Source of the DNA: Actinomycetes bacterium
GTDB lineage: Bacteria; Actinomycetota; Acidimicrobiia; Acidimicrobiales; RAAP-2
DNA length: 32,529 nt
Reading direction: 5' to 3'
Assembly (NCBI GenBank): GCA_021802025.1
Contig: JAKABC010000002.1
Coordinates: 1-32,529, forward strand
In this document: piece after piece, positions 26,306-32,529 of the stretch
Layout of the letters: each line of letters starts with the position of its first letter
Numbering within the stretch: position 1 is the first letter of the stretch
Program-made: the position numbers and the translations under genes
Notes under the pieces: model-generated
Database searches by the model: none
What the model saw: only the letters and a program-made list of their open reading frames with translations
What the model was told of the DNA's origin: nothing

Positions 26306-27777
26306 GGGAGGAAGAGCAAGGTGGCGTGCTGGGCCCAGGCGGCGACCGGACCCGGCCACACCCCGAAGACCACCGCCACGGCCACCCCGACGAGGATGGC
26401 GAGGCCCGTCGCGCGCGGCACCGCCACGCGCTCGGCGCCGTCCTCGGTCTCCTCGGCCACGAGCACCATCACCCAGCGCAGGTAGAAGGCCGCGGCGATG
26501 GCCGCCGAGAGCAGCGCGACCAGGGCCAGCGCCCCGCCCCCCGAGCGGAGGGTCGCCGACAGCACGGCGTACTTCGCGTAGAAGCCGACCGTGAGCGGCG
26601 CCCCGAGCTGGCTGAGCAGGAGCACGACCAGCGCCCCGCCGAGCCACGGCTGGCGCCGCGCGAGGCCCCGGTAGCCGTCGATCGCGTGGCGGGTGTCGCC
26701 CACCCCGCCGACCAGGGTCACCACGGCGAAGGTCGCCACCACCACCGGGGCGTAGGTGAGCACGTAGAAGAGCGTCCCGGCCGCGCCCGCGGCGCTGCCG
26801 GTCCAGACCCCGAGCAGCATGAAGCCGGCCTGGTTGATCGAGGAGTAGGCCAGCAGCCGCTTCACGTCGCGCTGGGCCAGGCCGAGCACGGCCCCGACCA
26901 CGCAGGTCGCGATCACCAGGGCGTAGAGGATCGGCCGCCAGGTGTCGAGCTGGGTGCCCAGGGCCGAGACGAGCACGCGCACCAGGGCCAAGAAGGCGCC
27001 GACCTTGACGATCGAGGCCATCATGCCGGTGACCGGCGTGGGCGAGCCCTGGTAGACGTCGGGCGACCACTGGTGGAACGGCACCGCCGCCACCTTGAAG
27101 CCGAAGCCCACGAGCAGCAGCGCCCCGCCGGCGTAGAGCAGCCCGGGACGCAGCACGACGTTCGTGCCCAGGAAGTAGGCGATCGAGCTCAGGTTCGTCG
27201 AGCCGGTGGCGCCGTAGACGAGGGCCACCCCGTAGATGAAGATCGCCGAGGCGAAACTGCCGAGCAGGAAGTACTTGAGCGCCGCCTCGGACGACCCGGT
27301 GCGGTGGCGGTCGACGCCGGCGAGCACGTAGAGCCCGAGCGAGAGCGTCTCGAGACCCAAGAAGACGACGATGAGGTCGTTCGCCTGGACCATGAGCAGG
27401 GCCCCGGCGCTCGAGGCGAGCGCGAGGACGGGCACCTCGGCGCCGAACACGCGGGCCCGCTCCCCCCAGTCGTAGACGACCAGGGCGCTCAGGGCGAGGG
27501 CGAGGGCGACCGCGACCGTCCCCACGACGGCGAAGCCGTCGAGCACGACCGCGTGGGCGACGGTGGTCGTGGCCCCGTGGTCGGCGACGTACGACCACTG
27601 GACGAACCCCTCGACGAGGACGGCGACGCACGCGGCGAGCACCACCGCGAGCGACGCCGCGGGCCGCAGGGGCCGACGCGCCAGGGCGCTCAGCACCGTG
27701 AGCACGACGGCGGCGCCGAAGATCGTGAGCACCGGGAGCAGGGCCAGGTAGTGGATCGAGGGGATGGTGAGGCTCAC
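26302..27777 (-). CDS. nuoN: NADH-quinone oxidoreductase subunit N
   Basis: A 491-residue antiporter-like proton-pumping subunit of complex I with about fourteen hydrophobic helices. Conserved parts are ANDLIVVFLGLETLSLGLYVLAG (with the functional Glu), SSEAALKYFLLGSFASAIFIYG, AVPFHQWSPDVYQGSPTPVTG, AQRDVKRLLAYSSINQAGFML and QLGAPLTVGFYAKY. The true start is the GTG at 27777, overlapping the nuoM stop by four bases; the ORF-track version runs 494 codons upstream in a shadow frame. Its stop overlaps the ATP-grasp gene start. Confidence 0.96.
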   Translation of the reverse strand: MSLTIPSIHYLALLPVLTIFGAAVVLTVLSALARRPLRPAASLAVVLAACVAVLVEGFVQWSYVADHGATTTVAHAVVLDGFAVVGTVAVALALALSALVVYDWGERARVFGAEVPVLALASSAGALLMVQANDLIVVFLGLETLSLGLYVLAGVDRHRTGSSEAALKYFLLGSFASAIFIYGVALVYGATGSTNLSSIAYFLGTNVVLRPGLLYAGGALLLVGFGFKVAAVPFHQWSPDVYQGSPTPVTGMMASIVKVGAFLALVRVLVSALGTQLDTWRPILYALVIATCVVGAVLGLAQRDVKRLLAYSSINQAGFMLLGVWTGSAAGAAGTLFYVLTYAPVVVATFAVVTLVGGVGDTRHAIDGYRGLARRQPWLGGALVVLLLSQLGAPLTVGFYAKYAVLSATLRSGGGALALVALLSAAIAAAFYLRWVMVLVAEETEDGAERVAVPRATGLAILVGVAVAVVFGVWPGPVAAWAQHATLLFLP

Positions 27778-29270
27778 GGGCGCACCGCCGCGATCTCGTG
27801 GGCCACCAGCTGGTGCACCGAGGGCGCGATCCGGTTCAGCACCGGCTGGGGGAAGACGCCCAGGGCCACCACCAGCACCACGACCGGGACCATGACCCAG
27901 CGCTCGGCACGGCGGGCGTCCTCGAGGTGCTCGTTGGGGCCCTGCGCGCGGCCGTGGAAGACGCGCTGGAAGGCCCAGAGCAGGTACGCCGCCGAGGCCA
28001 GCACCCCGAGCGTGGCGAACGCGGCCCACCAGGCGTGGGTGGTGAAGGTGCCGATGAGGATGAGGTACTCGCTCACGAAGCCCGAGAGGCCGGGCAGGCC
28101 GATCGAGGCCATCATCACCACGGTGAAGAGGGCCGCGAGGACCGGGGCCGGCCCCTGGAGGCCGGCGAGGTCGCGGATCTGGTAGCTGGCGCGTCGGCGC
28201 TCGACGAAGCCGATCAGCAAGAAGAAGCCCGCGGTGATCACGCCGTGGTTGAACATCAACAGCAGCGCCCCCTCGGTGGCTATCGCCGAGCCGCTCATCA
28301 CCCCCAGGGTGATGAAGCCCATCTGGGCCAGCGAGGAGTAGGCGACGAGGCGCTTGAGGTCGGGCGTGGCGCAGGCGACGAGCGAGCCGTAGAGGATGCC
28401 CACGACCGCCAGGGTCAGCACCACCGGGCGCACGTCGACAAGCGCCAGCGGCACGAGCCCGACCGCCACGCGCAACAGTCCGTACGAACCGAGCTTGGCC
28501 AGCAGCGCCGAGAGCTCGATCGACCCCCCCGTCGGGGCCTCGGCGTAGGCCAGGGGCGACCAGGTGTGCAGCGGCCAGATCGGGCTCTTCACCGCGAAGG
28601 CCACCGCGAAGGCGACGAAGAGCCACACGGCCGTCCCGTGGCTCAGGGTCGTGGCGGCCAGGGCGCCGAAAGCGAAGGTCAGCGGGCCCCCGACCTGGTT
28701 CTGGTGGGCGACGGCGAGGTAGATCAGCCCAACGAGCAGCGCCGCCGAGCCGGTGAAGGTGTAGACGAAGAACTTGAGCGCGGCGCGGGCCCGCTCGGCC
28801 CCACCCCACTCGGCCACGATGAAGTAGCTCGGCACGAGGGTGAGCTCGAAGAAGACGAAGAACTCCAGTCCGTCCTGGGCGAGGAAGCTGCCCATCGTGC
28901 AGGCGGTGAGCACGAGCAGCCAGGCCACGAAGGCCGGCTCGCGGCGCCGGTCGCGCGCGCCGAGCAGCGCGAGGCAGAGCACCAGGCTCGTCAAGACGAC
29001 CAGCAACAGGCTGATCCCGTCCAGCCCGACGTCGTAGGCCAGGCCGAAGGGCGCGGCCAGCACGTGACGGGTGGCGAAGTCGAGCGTGTGGGCGCCCGCC
29101 ACGTGCGGGTCGTAGAGGAAGGCCACGACGAGGGTGAGGGCGAGCTCGACGATCGAGGCGCCCACGGCGACCCGGTAGGCGCCGTCGCGGGTGCGCGCGG
29201 CCAGAAGTGCGCCGAGCGCCCCGAGCAGGGGCACGACGAGCAAGGCGGCGAGGTACCAAGACGAGTGCAC
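27774..29270 (-). CDS. nuoM: NADH-quinone oxidoreductase subunit M
   Basis: A 498-residue proton-pumping membrane subunit of complex I. Motifs are AQDGLEFFVFFELTLVPSYFIVAEWG (with the conserved Glu), ARAALKFFVYTFTGSAALLVG, VKSPIWPLHTWSPLAYAEAPTGGSI, PDLKRLVAYSSLAQMGFI and MASIGLPGLSGFVSEYL. The GTG at 29270 (VHSSWYLAALLVVPLLGALG) follows the nuoL stop after two bases and gives the normal length. The ORF track shows a longer 743-residue version that reads out of frame through the end of nuoL. Confidence 0.96.
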   Translation of the reverse strand: MHSSWYLAALLVVPLLGALGALLAARTRDGAYRVAVGASIVELALTLVVAFLYDPHVAGAHTLDFATRHVLAAPFGLAYDVGLDGISLLLVVLTSLVLCLALLGARDRRREPAFVAWLLVLTACTMGSFLAQDGLEFFVFFELTLVPSYFIVAEWGGAERARAALKFFVYTFTGSAALLVGLIYLAVAHQNQVGGPLTFAFGALAATTLSHGTAVWLFVAFAVAFAVKSPIWPLHTWSPLAYAEAPTGGSIELSALLAKLGSYGLLRVAVGLVPLALVDVRPVVLTLAVVGILYGSLVACATPDLKRLVAYSSLAQMGFITLGVMSGSAIATEGALLLMFNHGVITAGFFLLIGFVERRRASYQIRDLAGLQGPAPVLAALFTVVMMASIGLPGLSGFVSEYLILIGTFTTHAWWAAFATLGVLASAAYLLWAFQRVFHGRAQGPNEHLEDARRAERWVMVPVVVLVVALGVFPQPVLNRIAPSVHQLVAHEIAAVRP

Positions 29271-29272
29271 GG

Positions 29273-31144
29273 CTAACCGACCCTCGCCACCAGGTAGACG
29301 ACCACCACGCACAGCCCGAGGGCCGTGGCCAGCGCGTAGTGGCGCACGAAGCCCGACTGGGCCTTGCGCAGGCCGAGCGCGCCGTGGCGGGCGGCCCCGG
29401 CGACCGCGGCCACCGCGCCGTCGATCACGCGCGGCTCGACAACGGCCTCGGCCACCCCCGCGACGCGGGTGAGGGGTCGGCCGATCACCGTGTCGTAGGC
29501 GTCGTCCCAGTGCCAGACGCGCGCGAGGAACGGCCACTCGTAGCGCGAATCGCTCGAGCGCGAGCTCCAGACGCTGTAGGCCGCCGCCAGCCCCACCACC
29601 GCCGCGGCGACGTCGACGGCGGCGAGCGTCCACTGGGTCGCGGTCGTCGCCCCGACCACCGGGGCGACGTAGCCGAGCACCGGGTGCAAGAAGGTCGCGA
29701 GCGACCGGCCGTGGGCCCACGGCAGGTCGATGACCCCGCCGAGCGCGGCGAGCACCGCGAGGACGACGAGCGGCAGGGTCATCACCCAGGGCGACTCGTG
29801 GGGGTCGGCGCCGTGGGTCACCCCGCGGAAGCGCTCCTCTCCGCGGAAGCACAGGACGAACAGCCGGCTCATGTAGTAGGCCGTCAGCACCGCGGTCACG
29901 ACCCCGAGGGCCCACAGGAACTTGTCGTGCAGGTAGGCGTTCGTGAGGACGTCCCCCTTGGCGAAGAAGCCGGCGAACGGGGGGATGCCGGCGATGGCGA
30001 GCCACGCCACGAGGAACGTCGGGTAGGTCAGGGGGAGGTACCGCGCGAGCCCGCCCATGCGCCCCAGGTCCTGCTCGCCGTGGAGCGAGTGGATGACCGA
30101 CCCCGCGCCCAAGAAGAGCAGGGCCTTGTAGAAGGCGTGGGCGACCATGAGGAAGATCGCCGCGCCGTAGGCGCCCACTCCGACGGCGAGCACCATGTAG
30201 CCGATCTGGGAGACCGTGGAGAAGGCCAGGACCTTCTTGATGTCGCGCTGGGCGGTGGCGACGGTCGCCGCCACGAAGGCCGTGACCCCGCCGATCACGG
30301 CGATGGTGAGCCGGCCCGACGACGAGAGGGCCAGCACCGGCGACATGCGCACGAGTAGGTAGACCCCGGCCGTCACCATGGTCGCGGCGTGGATGAGCGC
30401 CGACACCGGGGTCGGGCCCTCCATCGCGTCGGGCAGCCAGTTAAAGAGCGGGATCTGGGCGCTCTTGCCGGTCGCGGCGAGCAGGAGGGCCAGCACGACC
30501 AGGGTGGCGACGGTGGGCGAGAGCTGGCCGGCGCGCGAGAAGACGCTCAGGTAGCTGAGCGTGTGGAGACGGCTGAAGAGCAGGAACATCGCGAGCAGCA
30601 GCCCGACGTCGCCCACCCGGTTGTAGAGGAAGGCCTTCTTGCCGGCGCTGGCCGCGCTGTCGCGGTCGAAGTAGTAGCTGACCAGCCAGTACGAGCACGC
30701 GCCGACCCCCTCCCACCCGACGAAGGTCATCACCAGCGTGCCCGAGAGCACCAGCACCAGCATCGAGAAGACGAAGAGGTTCAGGTAGACGAAGAACTTG
30801 CGGAAGTCGCGCTCGCCGTGCATGTAGCCGGTCGAGTAGAGGTGGATCAGCGCGGAGATCCCCGTGACAAAGAGCGCCATGGTGATCGAGAGAGGATCGA
30901 CCAGCAGTGAGGCCGGCACGTGGAGGCTCCCCACCGAGATCCACGTGAAGAGGTGCACGCTGAACTCGCGGTGCTGGTGGTGGAGCAGGACCAGAAAGGC
31001 CGCGACGGCCAGGACGAAGCTGGCCCCGACCACGCCGGTGGTGAGCGACCCGACGGCCCGCTCCGACGCGCGACGGGGCACGCTCATCGCCAGGAGCGCC
31101 CCCGCCAGGGGCAGCAGGAGGATCAAGGTCGCCAGCGCCGCCAT
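29273..31144 (-). CDS. nuoL: NADH-quinone oxidoreductase subunit L
   Basis: A 623-residue subunit, the normal length, and the distal proton pump of complex I that also carries the long lateral helix. Motifs are LVDPLSITMALFVTGISALIHLYSTGYM, VGWEGVGACSYWLVSYYFDRDSAA, LFNWLPDAMEGPTPVSALIHAATMV, QRDIKKVLAFSTVSQIGYMV and AGIPPFAGFFAKGDVL. The C-terminal helix VRHYALATALGLCVVVVYLVARVG closes the protein. The ATG start at 31144 follows the nuoK stop after one base. Confidence 0.97.
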   Translation of the reverse strand: MAALATLILLLPLAGALLAMSVPRRASERAVGSLTTGVVGASFVLAVAAFLVLLHHQHREFSVHLFTWISVGSLHVPASLLVDPLSITMALFVTGISALIHLYSTGYMHGERDFRKFFVYLNLFVFSMLVLVLSGTLVMTFVGWEGVGACSYWLVSYYFDRDSAASAGKKAFLYNRVGDVGLLLAMFLLFSRLHTLSYLSVFSRAGQLSPTVATLVVLALLLAATGKSAQIPLFNWLPDAMEGPTPVSALIHAATMVTAGVYLLVRMSPVLALSSSGRLTIAVIGGVTAFVAATVATAQRDIKKVLAFSTVSQIGYMVLAVGVGAYGAAIFLMVAHAFYKALLFLGAGSVIHSLHGEQDLGRMGGLARYLPLTYPTFLVAWLAIAGIPPFAGFFAKGDVLTNAYLHDKFLWALGVVTAVLTAYYMSRLFVLCFRGEERFRGVTHGADPHESPWVMTLPLVVLAVLAALGGVIDLPWAHGRSLATFLHPVLGYVAPVVGATTATQWTLAAVDVAAAVVGLAAAYSVWSSRSSDSRYEWPFLARVWHWDDAYDTVIGRPLTRVAGVAEAVVEPRVIDGAVAAVAGAARHGALGLRKAQSGFVRHYALATALGLCVVVVYLVARVG

Positions 31145-31145
31145 C

Positions 31146-31451
31146 TCAGCCCTTCATCTCGGTCAGCTCGTCGACCGAGGTCGAGTGGCGCCGCCTAAAG
31201 ACGGCGACCACGATCCCCAGCCCCACGGTCACCTCGGCCGCGGCGACCACCATCACGAAGAAGACGCTGGCCTGGCCCCCGATGTCCGAGAGCGTGCGCG
31301 CGAAGGTCACGAAGGTCAGGTTGACGGCGTTGAGCATCAGCTCGACGCACATGAACATGATGAGCGCGCTGCGCCGGGTCAAGAGGCCGTAGGCGCCGAT
31401 GCCGAAGAGCACCGCCGCGAGCACCAGGTACCAGGCCGCCGGGACGTTCAC
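31146..31451 (-). CDS. nuoK: NADH-quinone oxidoreductase subunit K
   Basis: A 101-residue three-helix membrane subunit of complex I. The conserved segment [26 protein letters not shown] contains the membrane Glu used in proton transfer, and [25 protein letters not shown] contains the second. Length is normal. The GTG start overlaps the nuoJ stop by four bases (GTGA at 31448-31451). Confidence 0.96.
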   Translation of the reverse strand: MNVPAAWYLVLAAVLFGIGAYGLLTRRSALIMFMCVELMLNAVNLTFVTFARTLSDIGGQASVFFVMVVAAAEVTVGLGIVVAVFRRRHSTSVDELTEMKG

Positions 31452-32005
31452 TCGGCCTCCTCGGTGGCGCGCTCACGTCGGGCGAGGATGACGGCCCCCA
31501 CGACGGCGATCACCAGCAGCGCGGCGGTGGCCTCGAAGGCGTAGAGGTAGGTCGTGAAGACCGCCGTTCCCAGCTGGTGAACGTTGCCGGTACCGGTAGC
31601 GAGCGACGAGCCCGACGCCGAGGTCGCCCCGGTCACCCAGTGCGAGCTCGCGAGCAGGGCGATGATCCCCCCGACGGTGACCGCCACGCCGAGGGCGGCC
31701 AGCGGCCGCTGGCCCACCAGGGGCTCGACGTGGTCGTGGCGGCTGAATCCGACCCCGAGGAACATGATGACGAAGAGGAAGAGGACGACGATCGCCCCGG
31801 CGTAGACGATCACCTGCACGGCGGCGAGGAAGTCGGCCGACTGGGCGATGAAGGCCACGGCCACCCCGAAGAGGGTGAGGATGAGGCTGAGCGCCGCGTG
31901 GACCGGGTTGCGCACCGCCAGCACGCCGAGCGCGCCCACCACGATGAGCACGGCCGCCGTCACGAAGACGAGGATCGAGGGCACGGCGTACGCGGTGGCG
32001 ATCAC
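31448..32005 (-). CDS. nuoJ: NADH-quinone oxidoreductase subunit J
   Basis: A 185-residue membrane subunit of complex I with five hydrophobic helices. Conserved stretches are [55 protein letters not shown], which includes the flexible pi-bulge helix. The GTG at 32005 ([14 protein letters not shown]) overlaps the nuoI stop by four bases; the ORF-track 330-residue version wrongly extends into nuoI in another frame. Confidence 0.95.
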   Translation of the reverse strand: MIATAYAVPSILVFVTAAVLIVVGALGVLAVRNPVHAALSLILTLFGVAVAFIAQSADFLAAVQVIVYAGAIVVLFLFVIMFLGVGFSRHDHVEPLVGQRPLAALGVAVTVGGIIALLASSHWVTGATSASGSSLATGTGNVHQLGTAVFTTYLYAFEATAALLVIAVVGAVILARRERATEEAE

Positions 32006-32529
32006 GCGCCCCTCTTTCGTCTCGGGAGCCGCTCGCGCAGCCGCTCGAGCGCGGCCACCGGGCCGCTGAGGTCGGCCGGGACGTCGTCGGGCTGGAGGTG
32101 GCGCACGAAGGCCCGCCGCAGCGACTTGGTGCCCGTCGCGGCGTCGTCGCGCCGGCCCGACTGGCCGCCCTCGGGCGCGCGCTGGCCGTAGCCGAGCTCG
32201 CCCGACCACTGCACCACGCCCTCGAACGCGGCGTCGCCGGCGGGGGACGTCGCGCGCATCCAGCCACCCGTCATCGCCGCCTCCCCCTCGCGCCAGTCCT
32301 CCCAGGGCAGGCGCTGGGGGTTGCCGTCGTCGTCCACCACCAGCTCGGCCTTGGTGTAGATCGCGTCGGCCCGGTTGGTGAAGGAGAACTCGAACAGCTT
32401 GGACTCGGTGATCGCCTGGGTGGGGCAGGCTTCGACGCACAGGTCGCAGTGGATGCAGCGCAGGTAGTTGATCTCGTAGATGTAGCCGTAGCGCTCCCCC
32501 GGGCTCACCGGGTGATCGGGCGGGTTGTC
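32002..32529 (-). CDS. nuoI: Partial NADH-quinone oxidoreductase subunit I
   Basis: The C-terminal ~175 residues of the 8Fe ferredoxin-like subunit that carries clusters N6a and N6b toward the quinone site. The frame is open to the window edge; upstream of the track start it reads DNPPDHP before VSPGERYGYIYEINYLRC. Only the second cysteine motif, CIHCDLCVEACP, is inside the window; the first would lie upstream. The long polar C-terminal tail (GGWMRATSPAGDAAFEG... ending PRRKRGA) is typical of actinobacterial NuoI. It is followed by nuoJKLMN in the standard order. Confidence 0.94.
   Translation of the reverse strand, partial: DNPPDHPVSPGERYGYIYEINYLRCIHCDLCVEACPTQAITESKLFEFSFTNRADAIYTKAELVVDDDGNPQRLPWEDWREGEAAMTGGWMRATSPAGDAAFEGVVQWSGELGYGQRAPEGGQSGRRDDAATGTKSLRRAFVRHLQPDDVPADLSGPVAALERLRERLPRRKRGA

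Noticed and set aside
24353-26485. 710-residue plus-strand frame across the MFS and ATP-grasp genes
   Set aside because: Shadow of two well-supported genes on opposite strands.
26326-29276. Long His/Glu/Gly-rich plus-strand frames opposite nuoN and nuoM
   Set aside because: Antisense shadows of membrane-protein genes; no recognisable domains.

Overview
The window looks like chromosomal DNA from a high-GC actinobacterium. Evidence is the very GC-rich third codon positions, the predominance of GTG start codons, the actinobacterial ctaE-qcrCAB layout (Rieske protein with an N-terminal membrane domain, diheme QcrC), a Gram-positive-type hemE-hemH-hemY cluster, and the gene-dense arrangement with four-base stop/start overlaps. 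I infer Actinomycetota, possibly Acidimicrobiia; no rRNA is present to confirm this. I see no insertion sequence, phage gene, CRISPR array, tRNA or rRNA.

Layout. (1) Bases 1-8705, minus strand: a histidine-utilisation operon hutG-hutH-hutU-hutI. hutI reads in frame, with no stop, into an ABC exporter ATPase, followed by an ABC-2 permease. A separately promoted MoxR-type AAA+ ATPase and the start of a partner protein, probably VWA-type, follow. (2) 8779-15102, minus strand: a HelD-like RNA polymerase-associated helicase, then ctaE-qcrC-qcrA-qcrB, part of the bc1-aa3 respiratory chain. (3) 15211-18590, plus strand: hemE-hemH-hemY heme genes, divergent from helD. (4) 18587-25466: a HAD phosphatase (minus), a large membrane protein joining a degenerate metallophosphoesterase to an MprF-like aminoacyl-phospholipid synthase domain (plus), a secreted GH25-like repeat protein with lower GC (plus), and an MFS exporter (plus). 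(5) 25463-32529, minus strand: nuoI (partial)-J-K-L-M-N of complex I, with an ATP-grasp ligase coupled to the end of nuoN.

Together the window encodes much of an aerobic respiratory chain (NADH dehydrogenase membrane arm, bc1, oxidase subunit III), heme synthesis to supply it, and histidine breakdown to glutamate feeding carbon and nitrogen metabolism.

The items most worth a second look are the in-frame HutI-ABC ATPase ORF across a 9-bp tandem repeat, the metallophosphoesterase-like half of the MprF-like protein in which all four metal-site motifs are altered, a recurring CCTANNNT promoter motif placed six bases before three start codons (suggesting leaderless transcripts), and perfect inverted repeats upstream of the hut and hem operons. 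None of these is proven to be a new system from sequence alone.
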